Assembly: GCA_024693325.1 (NCBI GenBank)
Contig: JAILLA010000025.1
Span: 1 to 48,269 of the forward strand
Length of the DNA stretch: 48,269 bases
Origin: Solobacterium sp.
Lineage (GTDB): Bacteria; Bacillota_I; Bacilli_A; Erysipelotrichales; Erysipelotrichaceae
Reading direction: 5' to 3'
This document shows positions 1 to 7,962 of the stretch, piece by piece (position 1 is the first letter of the stretch; each line of letters begins with the position of its first letter). The position numbers and the translations under genes were made by a program. Below the pieces are notes generated by a model. The model was not told the origin of the DNA and did not search any database. It was given only the letters and a program-made list of their open reading frames with translations.

Positions 1-29
1 CTGTATTGGTTTCTGCTTTTTCTATAAAC

Positions 30-137
30 CACCTTAATGTTATAGGTCTGGCACCCGTTGTTATAGCTTCACCACCATGTGTTAAAGCTTAGCCACCATT
101 TGTTATAGCCGGCGCCACCACGGATGTTAGAATCCCA
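30..137. repeat. Array of 21-bp-spaced repeats, possible mobile-element end
   Basis: The core GTTATAGC (or a one-base variant) starts at 39, 60, 81 and 102, exactly 21 bp apart. Each core is preceded by CACC at 30, 52, 73 and 94, and a decayed fifth unit begins near 116. Helically phased arrays of 20-22 bp sites are typical of DDE-transposase ends such as IS21 and Tn7-type elements. No transposase lies to the right, so an element would have to extend off the left edge. A CA dinucleotide at 136-137 could be the terminal bases. The spacing is seen directly; the mobile-element identity is inference. Confidence 0.5.
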
Positions 138-159
138 AAAACACCGGATCGCTCCGGTG
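137..159 (-). terminator. Rho-independent terminator after the PHP gene
   Basis: The inverted repeat CACCGGA (142-148) / TCCGGTG (153-159) has a 4-nt loop. On the minus strand it is followed by five T (137-141). It lies just after the stop of the PHP gene and would end the whole 11389-to-173 gene run. Confidence 0.8.
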
Positions 160-172
160 CCTGATATCGTTG

Positions 173-1039
173 TCACAGTGTATGGAAGACAGGTGTCATA
201 TGGTCAAACGTACAGATCTCCGTGAAGCCGATCTCTTCCTTCAGGATGCGGTATCCCTCATCCAGGTGGTCCGCCAGCATATTTGCGTTATGTGCGTCGG
301 ATCCGACCGTCAGGATGCGTCCTCCGAGATCTTTGTATAAACGGAGAATGGCACGGGAAGGCTGTGTATCGCTCAGCCTGTACTTCCAGCTGGAGGTGTT
401 CAGTTCGATCCCTTTCCCGTCTTTGATCGCCTGTTTCAGGATCTCTGCGATCATATCCTTGACTGCTTCAAAAGGATATACCCCGTTTTTATCATAACGG
501 ATGATCAGATCCAGATGAGCCAGTACCGAGTAATCCTTGAAGATCTTCTGCACTTCATAGATCTCACGATAATACTCTTCATTGTATTCCTTCTGGGTCT
601 TTCCCCTCTGGAAATCCTGTGTCCAGAATTCCAGGTTGTTGACCTGGTGCATGGACAGCAGTACAAAGTCCAGTTCATTTCTGTATGTGTCGTACAGTTT
701 TTGGAACGGATCAACAGTGATCGTCTGAATGCCGAATTCAAGGCCTTTTCTGATCGTGATCTGTCCTTTGAATGTTTCCCGCATCCGGTCGATCTTGGAG
801 AAATATTCCGGATAGTTTACATTCGCGCATGGGTCCATCTGATCACGGGGCGTACCGACGCCGTCCCCGCCTCTCCACTGAATGTCTCCTTCTCTCCAGT
901 CTTTCTTGATGCCGTAATCCACATGATCCGTGAAGCATATTTCATCCAGCTTCAGTTCGACCGCACGTTTGATCTGATTCTCCATGCGTTCTCTGGAGTC
1001 GTCACTGAATTCTGTGTGCAGATGGTAATCAGCTCTCAT
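173..1039 (-). CDS. PHP-domain phosphatase, HisJ-like
   Basis: This 288-residue protein has the metal-binding layout of the PHP fold: HLHTEFSDDS at residues 6-15 (H6, H8), FTDHVDYG (D38, H39), E101, H131 in LSMHQ, H175 in LAHLD, and GSDAH (D248, H250). Length and order match the histidinol-phosphatase (HisJ/HisK) branch, which dephosphorylates L-histidinol phosphate in the cytoplasm using a trinuclear metal centre. No other his gene is in the window, so another phosphate ester could be the substrate. GAGAGGA lies 8 nt before the ATG. It is the last gene of the minus-strand run, 36 bp after the LURP-like gene, and is followed by a strong terminator. Confidence 0.8.
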   Translation of the reverse strand: MRADYHLHTEFSDDSRERMENQIKRAVELKLDEICFTDHVDYGIKKDWREGDIQWRGGDGVGTPRDQMDPCANVNYPEYFSKIDRMRETFKGQITIRKGLEFGIQTITVDPFQKLYDTYRNELDFVLLSMHQVNNLEFWTQDFQRGKTQKEYNEEYYREIYEVQKIFKDYSVLAHLDLIIRYDKNGVYPFEAVKDMIAEILKQAIKDGKGIELNTSSWKYRLSDTQPSRAILRLYKDLGGRILTVGSDAHNANMLADHLDEGYRILKEEIGFTEICTFDHMTPVFHTL

Positions 1040-1075
1040 ACCGTTTTTCCTCTCTTCATCTGAATCTGCTGTTTT

Positions 1076-1735
1076 TTATTTTTTGCGGTTCAGGAAGTCG
1101 ATCAGCACAGCCATCATGACCAGGAGGGGTTCATTCTCATCCCTTCTGCATCTCATGGCAAAGTTTGCAGACCTGACTTTCTTCGCGGAAACATCCGCCA
1201 GCGTTTTTCCGCTGTCCGTATCAAATATCTTATAGTCGTTTTTTGCCAGGCTTCCCATGACTGCCCAGCTGTTGAAATCCGTGATCAGTTTTCTTTCTTT
1301 TTTCTCTTTGACCGGAATGATATAGCCAAGCACATGACCGTTCATCGTCACCAGGAAATCAGTCGTTTCTTTCTCATAGGAGAACAGGCTTTTCTTGCCG
1401 GACGTATGTCTGCTGACCGTACCGATCTCACCGTCATCTTCCGTATAGAAATGAAGTACGAATGATCTGGAATCAGGCTGTTCCAACAGCGTGTTGTACG
1501 CTTCCGTATTTTTCCTTGTCACGAGGGTATAGGTTCCGCGCCCGATCTTCTTATCCTGAAATGCAGCGAATGTATATGAAGGTGTCTTCTTTCCGGAAGA
1601 GATGACCTTTTCCGCAGTTTCCATGAATGTCTTGACGACATCCTCGGCAGCCGCGCTGATCCCGAGTTCCCTGTCCGTTTCGTATACGATATCTTCCAAA
1701 GCATCCAGCAGATTATCTTTTTTCTGTTTCTTCAT
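1076..1735 (-). CDS. LURP-one-related / scramblase-like fold protein
   Basis: This is a soluble protein of about 219 residues. The C-terminal half resembles the LURP-one (tubby-like) family: a NSWAVMGSLAKNDYKIFD strand pair, a positively charged turn, then a hydrophobic terminal helix PLLVMMAVLIDFLNRKK, which these folds bury in the barrel. The biochemical role of bacterial members is not established. A longer reading from a GTG at 1756 is possible, but the GAGGGAG ribosome site overlaps that codon and sits 12 nt before the ATG at 1735, which favours the shorter start. It lies 82 bp after the lipoprotein gene and is probably co-transcribed. The family call is moderate; the function is unknown. 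Confidence 0.55.
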   Translation of the reverse strand: MKKQKKDNLLDALEDIVYETDRELGISAAAEDVVKTFMETAEKVISSGKKTPSYTFAAFQDKKIGRGTYTLVTRKNTEAYNTLLEQPDSRSFVLHFYTEDDGEIGTVSRHTSGKKSLFSYEKETTDFLVTMNGHVLGYIIPVKEKKERKLITDFNSWAVMGSLAKNDYKIFDTDSGKTLADVSAKKVRSANFAMRCRRDENEPLLVMMAVLIDFLNRKK

Positions 1736-1817
1736 GTTGAATGAACACTCCCTCACGATTATAAAACATACTGTCTGATCACAGCCAGATTCTTAAGAAT
1801 TTTCCTGTTCCGGTCAG

Positions 1818-2207
1818 TCATTGATCTGCAGAGCGCGTAAATGTCAGTTCTGAATCATCGTTTGTCAATGTCAGCTGACCGTCTTCATAGGTATACTGTC
1901 TGACCTTCTCTTCAGCCGTGATGGTCTCCTCGTCCCATGTCACTTTCCGGTGTTCCCCGAACAGATCAAGCACACCGCTTCCGTCTTTTTCCAGGGTGAT
2001 CCCGCACTTCAGGCCTTTTTCTTCCAGCAGTGCCAGATCTTCCGGAGGTGTTTCATGTCCGTTTCTCACGATGGATGTCAGCTCATAGGTACCTGCCCTG
2101 TCCTGCATGACATCTGTCTGATTGTCCTTCCCTGCGCATGCAGAAAACACCGCCAGCAGGATCACTGTAAGTATAAGTGAATTGATCTTTCCAACCGTTT
2201 TCCGCAT
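1818..2207 (-). CDS. Small lipoprotein, lipocalin-like β-strand domain
   Basis: This 129-residue protein has a type II signal peptide with lipobox VFSAC (Cys24), so it should be anchored outside the membrane. The mature part alternates short β-strands (GTYELTSIV, GSGVLDLFG, YTYEDGQLTLTNDDSELTFT), as in small lipocalin-like lipoproteins that are common and uncharacterised in gut Firmicutes. AAGGAGA lies 6 nt before the ATG. It starts 20 bp after the stop of the TIR-TPR gene, which places it in the same transcript. No catalytic motif is visible and its role is unknown. Confidence 0.7.
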   Translation of the reverse strand: MRKTVGKINSLILTVILLAVFSACAGKDNQTDVMQDRAGTYELTSIVRNGHETPPEDLALLEEKGLKCGITLEKDGSGVLDLFGEHRKVTWDEETITAEEKVRQYTYEDGQLTLTNDDSELTFTRSADQ

Positions 2208-2227
2208 ATGGTATCTCCTTCCGGTAT

Positions 2228-4288
2228 TTACAGTCCTTCGATCATTTCCAGGACTGCTTCAGTATGGTCGCTTTGCAGTCCTGCGGCAGCCTGGGCCTGC
2301 AGGTCTTTGCGGATCGTTTCCGCCTGTCCGCTGCCAAGCGAAGCGATGATTCCGAGGATCCTGTCACAGTCTTCTTCATAACCGCAGTACAGGCAGGCAT
2401 AGCCGAGATTCATATTTGCCAGCACACTGTCCGGCTGCAGTCTGCACGCTTCCAGGGCATCGTCATATGCCGCGGCAGGATCACGTTCATTGATCAGCCT
2501 GTGATAGGAACGCCATGTATAGTATTGTGCCTGGTCATAGACATCCAGTCCGTCATAGACTGTTTCAAATACTGCCAGACCTTCTTCAAACAGTTCTTTC
2601 GTCTGTCTGTATTCTCCTGCCTTAAATGCGTTCTCACCGGTATTCAGCAGAGACTGGGCATAAGCGGCTCCGGTTGAAGCGGTCTGCGCGTTTTCATAGA
2701 TCTGCCGGTTGACCTCGGATGCTTTCCTGTAATAACTGTCCGCTTCGGCATATCTGCCCTGAATATTCAGGCACAGACCGTGGTTATTGTACAGGCCTGA
2801 CATGAGGAGCAGGTCATTCATGTTTTCCCGGTCACTCAGAGCCTGTTCTGCTGTTTCTTCAACATAGAAATAGTATTCTTCCGCCTGTTCATACTCACCG
2901 GCATCCGTCAGGCATGCTGCAAGTACGGACATAGTCTGCAGGTAGGATCTCTGGTTCTGGAGGCTGCTGTTTGTCTCAAGCAGGGCAGCGTATTGATCTG
3001 CCGAATCCTTCAGGTACTTCGCGGCATCCGGATAGTTTCCCGTACGGTACAGACCGACGCCCCTGTTGTAGAGAACACCGGCTGATGCCAGCAGGTATTC
3101 CGGGTCATCGCTCCCCTTCAGCAAAGCCAGCGTCTGGTCAAAATACGATTCCGCAGACGGATCACCCATACTGACCGCATTGCCTGCCAGATTGCCGTAT
3201 ACCTGAGCAAGCAGCAGGATATCCGTGTCAGACACTTTCTCCAGGATACTGATCGCATTTTTGTAATCTGATGAAGCCTCCGAATAATTGCCTGCCGCAT
3301 GCAGGATATTTCCGAGGTTATTGTAAGAGGAACCGTATGCCAGTTCATATTCACGCTTCCCGGAAGCCGCAAGCGTTTCATATGCCTGCACCGCCTCGCG
3401 CTGTGCAGTCAATGCCTCAACATATACGCCCAGGACGCTTCTTGCGTTGGCAAGCTTCTCCCTGTTTGCGGCAGATTCATATTCGGCCTTCGTACTGTCT
3501 GCGGACAGTCTGATGATGCGGTCGATCGTCTGTGTATTCTCTTCCAGGATGTCCGCGATCCGGGCATACGCGCCAGGTATATTCACAAGGCGGTCAGGAA
3601 GTTCATAGGTCAGCTCATTCAGGATCGACATCGTTGCCTTTTCCCGCAGCTGTGCCTCATCCCTGTATTTCTGTGCCATGTTCATCAGAACATAAGATAC
3701 CGTACCGGTAAACAGCAGAACTGCCGCAGCGATGAGTGCCCTGCGTACGGTCGTCCTGCTCCTTCGGAAATTGTCTTCCCTTTTCAGGTCAGACAGTTTA
3801 CAGCCGGTGATGCCGGCAACAGCCTTCAGCAGTTCATCCGGCACTTTTTTCATCATTTCCCTGATCTGATCGCCGGGCACACGGATATCCATGATCCGTT
3901 CTCCGATATCAGGCACCTTTTTCAGTGACGGCGGGAACGAGGATGTCTCATCCCCGTTGATCAGCAGCGGATAGATCTGTTCCGCCCTTCCCAGTTCGAT
4001 GAACATCTCCACTTCACGGTCCACCCATTCCGATAATGGCGTATCCTGGGAGCACACGACGATCAGGACCCTGGCGGACCTGAGCGCGTCATCGATCGTA
4101 TCCGTCAGGATACGGCTGACAGGCAGTTCTTCCGCATCGCGGAACGCGCGCTGTACGTCCTGATATCCCTGTGCCTTCAAAGATGCGGGAAGACGGTAGC
4201 TTTCCACCCACTGGAAGACCTTTGAAGTGATCTCACTGTCCAGCTGTTTATGGCGGTAGCTGAAAAACACATCATACCTGTTCGTCAT
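2228..4288 (-). CDS. TIR domain - transmembrane helix - TPR protein
   Basis: This 686-residue protein starts with a TIR domain (about 4-130): YDVFFSYRH, then SRILTDTIDDALRSARVLIVVCS, then SEWVDRE with W88 and E92 at the place of the conserved Trp and the catalytic Glu of NAD-cleaving TIRs. A single hydrophobic helix (about 183-203) anchors it with the TIR in the cytoplasm. Residues about 220-680 form repeated TPR helical pairs rich in YNNLG, YGNLA and NNHGL motifs. Bacterial TIR domains often degrade NAD+ or make signalling nucleotides when triggered; TPRs usually bind a partner. The start overlaps the upstream TIR gene by ATGA. A role in signalling or defence is inferred from domains only. 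Confidence 0.85.
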   Translation of the reverse strand: MTNRYDVFFSYRHKQLDSEITSKVFQWVESYRLPASLKAQGYQDVQRAFRDAEELPVSRILTDTIDDALRSARVLIVVCSQDTPLSEWVDREVEMFIELGRAEQIYPLLINGDETSSFPPSLKKVPDIGERIMDIRVPGDQIREMMKKVPDELLKAVAGITGCKLSDLKREDNFRRSRTTVRRALIAAAVLLFTGTVSYVLMNMAQKYRDEAQLREKATMSILNELTYELPDRLVNIPGAYARIADILEENTQTIDRIIRLSADSTKAEYESAANREKLANARSVLGVYVEALTAQREAVQAYETLAASGKREYELAYGSSYNNLGNILHAAGNYSEASSDYKNAISILEKVSDTDILLLAQVYGNLAGNAVSMGDPSAESYFDQTLALLKGSDDPEYLLASAGVLYNRGVGLYRTGNYPDAAKYLKDSADQYAALLETNSSLQNQRSYLQTMSVLAACLTDAGEYEQAEEYYFYVEETAEQALSDRENMNDLLLMSGLYNNHGLCLNIQGRYAEADSYYRKASEVNRQIYENAQTASTGAAYAQSLLNTGENAFKAGEYRQTKELFEEGLAVFETVYDGLDVYDQAQYYTWRSYHRLINERDPAAAYDDALEACRLQPDSVLANMNLGYACLYCGYEEDCDRILGIIASLGSGQAETIRKDLQAQAAAGLQSDHTEAVLEMIEGL

Positions 4289-5130
4289 GATCCGGCCCCG
4301 CTTTCCGCCTGATCAAGGAGATCACCCAGTCCAAGTTCTTCCAGCGCTTCTTTCGCATGACTGACAGCTTCCTCAATATATTCCAGTGCCTGCGGCTCAT
4401 CCGCAAATGACGCAGGCAGGTCCTTCATGGTACGTTCCGCAGTCTCGGTGCTCAGCCGGGTCTGTTCTTCCGCGATCAAAGCTTCCCGTCTGGCTTTCAG
4501 GCCAAGGAAACCGAAGATCGCTGAAATGACCAGTGTCACGACTGCCGCAAAGCTCAGCAGGCTGATCACAGCCTTCCTGCGTCTTGTCAGATGACGCCGT
4601 TCCAGATCATCAGGATGAAGGTTCATGACAGACGCAACGATCCTGACCGTTTCATAGCGCAGCAGTTCCTTTCTGCGCTCAGACGTATCCGCGCGCAGGT
4701 CTGCCGCGATCGGTTCGATCGTTTCCATGCGTTCGATCACACGCTTGTCGGGCAGGATATGCTGTACCATTTTCCGCTCGATAAAGCTGTCCGGGAAAGC
4801 ATCCGCCGGTTCATCCCGTACGAGCACCGCGATCACATGATCCCTTCCGTGCGTACCGCTGAAATAGATCAGGCGTTCTTCGACCGCGCTGCTCTTTTTC
4901 GCGTCTGATGAACAGATCAGGATCATAAAGCGGCATTCATCGAGCTGATCACGGACAGACTCATGAAAAGCCGTTTCCTGTGTATCGAGAAGGATCCTGC
5001 GGTAATCCAGATCTTCTTCAGCCTTGATGTCCGCAGGCATGCGGTAGCTGCGGATATTGTCCGCAAGTCTTTCCGCGATATCCGCGTCATTTACAGCTGA
5101 AACAATACAAATATCATAGGTATTCATCAT
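4285..5130 (-). CDS. Degenerate TIR-like domain membrane protein
   Basis: This 281-residue protein is a shortened paralogue of its downstream neighbour: TYDICIVSAV matches RYDVFFSYRH, SYRMPADIKAE matches SYRLPASLKAQ, and DECRFMILICSSD matches RSARVLIVVCSQD. The SEWVDRE segment is replaced by SSAVEER, so the conserved Trp becomes Ala82 and the catalytic Glu becomes Arg86. This suggests a TIR fold without NADase activity. One membrane helix follows (about 187-210, AVISLLSFAAVVTLVISAIF), then a short acidic α-helical tail in place of TPRs. It overlaps both neighbours by ATGA, which implies fixed stoichiometry. A regulatory or scaffold role for the active TIR protein is inference. Confidence 0.7.
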   Translation of the reverse strand: MMNTYDICIVSAVNDADIAERLADNIRSYRMPADIKAEEDLDYRRILLDTQETAFHESVRDQLDECRFMILICSSDAKKSSAVEERLIYFSGTHGRDHVIAVLVRDEPADAFPDSFIERKMVQHILPDKRVIERMETIEPIAADLRADTSERRKELLRYETVRIVASVMNLHPDDLERRHLTRRRKAVISLLSFAAVVTLVISAIFGFLGLKARREALIAEEQTRLSTETAERTMKDLPASFADEPQALEYIEEAVSHAKEALEELGLGDLLDQAESGAGS

Positions 5131-7811
5131 CAGCTCCAGAAAGCATATACTTTCAGCAATGTTATCAATACTCTGACTGCGCTGTCAGCCCTGCATGCTT
5201 CATACAGCGCTTCGCTTCCGTCTTCGTATTCTTTGTCCAGTCCGACGATCACAAAACTGCCGGGCATGCCGGAATCAACCAGGTACCGGCTGCTGTCCGC
5301 ATCAAAGACCGCCGGATAAACATGGATGTTCTCATCTTCATCCGCAAATACAGCATAGAAGTATTTTCCTGCCGGTTCGTCCCTGTGAGGCACCATTACA
5401 CGGACCGGGGCAGGCAGTTCCTTCAGTTCGTCATTTCCGGCCTGCACGGTGAGTTTCCGGTAAACAGGCGTATCCGAACCGCTGAATCTGACATCTTCCA
5501 CGATCACTTTCGCGATTCTGAATGTACCGGGCATATCCGTTTCAAATGACAGGATATTCCTGTCTTTATCATAGGCTGCCGGGATCCAGAGGTCTTTTCC
5601 GTTCTGTTCAAACACAGCGTAGCAGACAGTATCCTCCGTCACCCCTTCCGGGAAACGGACTTCCGCTGTTACTTTACTGCCTTTGAGATCATCGAGCTGT
5701 CTGCCGTTTTGATACACGGACAGTGTATACTCCCCGTTCCTGCCGGCAGTGACTGATGGGCTCAGTTTGTTGTCAGGCTGCTGAACTGCCGGAGCAGTCT
5801 GCGGTCTGACAGGCTGTGTCACCGGGGCAGCAGCTGTTTCTTCCTCATACGGGATCACCTGCCCGCTGTTATCATCACCGGATGAAGTCTCATCATCCTT
5901 CTGTTCCGGTTTCTTTTCTTTATCTTTATCCTTGTTTCCGAAATCAGGTTCACTGCGGCCTGTTCCCTGCCAGATCATTGTTGCTGTGCCGCCGGTGAGC
6001 GTGCCTGTATTGTTTCCGAGTTTTCCAGTGCCGGTAAATGCTGTGTTGGTCGATGTTTCTGTACTGCCTCCCAGGCTGTCCTCAACATTACAAACGTCAT
6101 TCACACGCAGCAGGAATGTATTTGTCAGATCGATCGTATCACCATATCGGTATACAGTGTATGACAGTCCGTTTTCCTCATCATAGCTGAAAGCTTCCAC
6201 ATAGATTCTTTTCCGGTCCTCTTCAGGAACACCCGCAGCGATCATAACATCTTCCGCAGAAACCGATCCGTCTTCTCCTCTTGAGATTTCATATTCTGCA
6301 GGTCCTTCCTCCACAGCCATGAAGAAATATCCCTCATGTCTGTTATACCGCTCAATTTCCGCATATAACAATCTGACTGTATCCGGGGAATTCTCCAGAA
6401 CAGCAGCAGCGTAAGTTTCATTCAGGACAGCCGGCCAATCGGAAACGGTCAGCTGTTCTGTATCGTCAAAGACGATCACACTGTCGTATTGAATATCTGA
6501 TGTGATCTCAATATTCGGATCTGTGATGAATCTGCCTCCGGCGAACTTCAATGTACCGCCGGACAAAGATCCTTTGAGTGTCATGACGACATCTTCACCA
6601 TATTCACCGACCGGAGCCAAAAACAGATTACTGCCTTCAGCAATATCGATCCGGTCCGCAGAGATACCGTTCATGAATCCGATGCCCGAACCTCCGGATA
6701 CTGTCACATTGCCAAGATCTGCTGGCGTTGTAGAAAGCACAAGTATGCTGTCGGAGAGGATGGGGTTCAGTTTCCTGCCCTGCGTGATCCCTGTAAGATA
6801 GATCAGATCATTTTCATATGAGATCTGATCGGAGGTCTCCGGTACCGCATTCAGGTAAACAGTCGCGTTACTCATGGTTCCGCTTCCTGCCAGGACGCCT
6901 CCGTTTGTGATATCGATCGATCCATCATTCACTGTACCGTCAAGAAACAGACTGCCTTCGACAGAAAGCTTTGCCATGTATTCTTCCGTTGTAATATTCA
7001 GGGAATGCAGATCGACCGTACCGTTTTGTCCGATGGTCAGTGACGATGATGCAGGGATCATCAGCTGGCCGGATGTCAACTCCAGGCTGACTGTTCCTCC
7101 ATGTGCAGCTGTCCGCAGTGAATCATCCACTTTATTGACATAATATGCGGTGTCGCGCTGCAGGCTTCCGTTCTCATCAATGTATTCTTCCGTTTTCACA
7201 GCGATTACAGTCAGATCAAGCGTGCTGTCTGAAGGAACGACCAGATGCGTGCCAGCCGGTATCGTATAGGATTCATCCAGGATACCGGATACATCGGGAC
7301 CGTTGATCAGAAGATACGTGCCGTCAGTCTGCTTCAGGAATACCGCAACACTGCCGGTCGTATGGATATCCGTATCCGGCTGTACATTCAGTTCTGCACC
7401 TGCCGCCATTTCGATGCCGTCGAGCAGCAGGATGCCTGTGCCGATGATATTGACCGTCTGCCCGGCAGAGATCTTTTTCAGCCTGTTCAGTCCGGACATG
7501 GCAAGCGTCACTTCAACATCACCTGTGATCAGGGATGTATTGGATCCGTCATAATTCACAAAAACGATATACCCGTTGTCCGGATCATTTCTCCAGCCGC
7601 TGCTTCCGTTCCATTCGGATGCGTTGTCTGTGATCCTGAAGACCTTATTCCTGATGCGGACCAGATCCTTTGTATCCGTTTTGGCATCTATTGACTGCTG
7701 CTCATTCAGAACAAAGCTGTCCATGACCGAAGCTGAAGCAGATGAAGGCAATGCGAAAAACACAGATAATCCTGTCAATATGGAGATCAGTATTCTTGCA
7801 TGGTGTTTCAT
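5130..7811 (-). CDS. Large secreted protein with C-terminal duplicated domain
   Basis: This 893-residue protein has an N-terminal Sec signal (hydrophobic core SILTGLSVFFAL, cleavage near ASAS at about 27). Residues about 45-610 form β-rich repeats reminiscent of parallel β-helix surface proteins (GGVLAGSGTMSNATVYLNA, GSLSGGTLKFAGG). A charged Lys/Glu/Pro-rich linker follows (about 618-690), then two related 60-residue units (about 713-770 and 798-858) that share a YAVF core and end in MPGTFRIA and MPGSFVIV. A short hydrophobic C-terminus (VRVLITLLKVYAFWS) could touch the membrane; there is no LPxTG. It is the first gene of the ATGA-linked trio with the two TIR proteins. No known enzyme is recognised. 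Confidence 0.7.
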   Translation of the reverse strand: MKHHARILISILTGLSVFFALPSSASASVMDSFVLNEQQSIDAKTDTKDLVRIRNKVFRITDNASEWNGSSGWRNDPDNGYIVFVNYDGSNTSLITGDVEVTLAMSGLNRLKKISAGQTVNIIGTGILLLDGIEMAAGAELNVQPDTDIHTTGSVAVFLKQTDGTYLLINGPDVSGILDESYTIPAGTHLVVPSDSTLDLTVIAVKTEEYIDENGSLQRDTAYYVNKVDDSLRTAAHGGTVSLELTSGQLMIPASSSLTIGQNGTVDLHSLNITTEEYMAKLSVEGSLFLDGTVNDGSIDITNGGVLAGSGTMSNATVYLNAVPETSDQISYENDLIYLTGITQGRKLNPILSDSILVLSTTPADLGNVTVSGGSGIGFMNGISADRIDIAEGSNLFLAPVGEYGEDVVMTLKGSLSGGTLKFAGGRFITDPNIEITSDIQYDSVIVFDDTEQLTVSDWPAVLNETYAAAVLENSPDTVRLLYAEIERYNRHEGYFFMAVEEGPAEYEISRGEDGSVSAEDVMIAAGVPEEDRKRIYVEAFSYDEENGLSYTVYRYGDTIDLTNTFLLRVNDVCNVEDSLGGSTETSTNTAFTGTGKLGNNTGTLTGGTATMIWQGTGRSEPDFGNKDKDKEKKPEQKDDETSSGDDNSGQVIPYEEETAAAPVTQPVRPQTAPAVQQPDNKLSPSVTAGRNGEYTLSVYQNGRQLDDLKGSKVTAEVRFPEGVTEDTVCYAVFEQNGKDLWIPAAYDKDRNILSFETDMPGTFRIAKVIVEDVRFSGSDTPVYRKLTVQAGNDELKELPAPVRVMVPHRDEPAGKYFYAVFADEDENIHVYPAVFDADSSRYLVDSGMPGSFVIVGLDKEYEDGSEALYEACRADSAVRVLITLLKVYAFWS

Positions 7812-7880
7812 AGGATACTCCTGTCTGCCGGAAGGCTGCGCATAAATGCGGAATGACTGTTATGGTTTTGCAGGTACAAC

Positions 7881-7921
7881 AAAAACACATCTGTTTTATG
7901 AGTTCATCATAACACAGATGT
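7881..7921 (-). terminator. 15-bp inverted repeat, terminator between channel and secreted-protein genes
   Basis: The arms 7887-7901 and 7907-7921 match at 14 of 15 positions around a 5-nt loop (7902-7906). On the minus strand the stem is followed by GTTTTTGTTG. It ends transcripts from the ion-channel gene, or attenuates them, before the secreted-protein gene. Its near-perfect symmetry could also make it an operator. No clear -35/-10 pair was found in the 75 bp between it and the next start. Confidence 0.65.
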
Positions 7922-7962
7922 GCGTCTCATTTCTTTCTGTTGATCGTTTCAGTACAGGACCG

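Noticed and set aside
30..137. Left-edge repeats as a CRISPR array
   Set aside because: Units are adjacent with no spacers and are too short and degenerate for CRISPR repeats.
173..1039. Histidine biosynthesis locus
   Set aside because: The PHP protein resembles HisJ, but no other his gene is present, so a pathway call is not justified.
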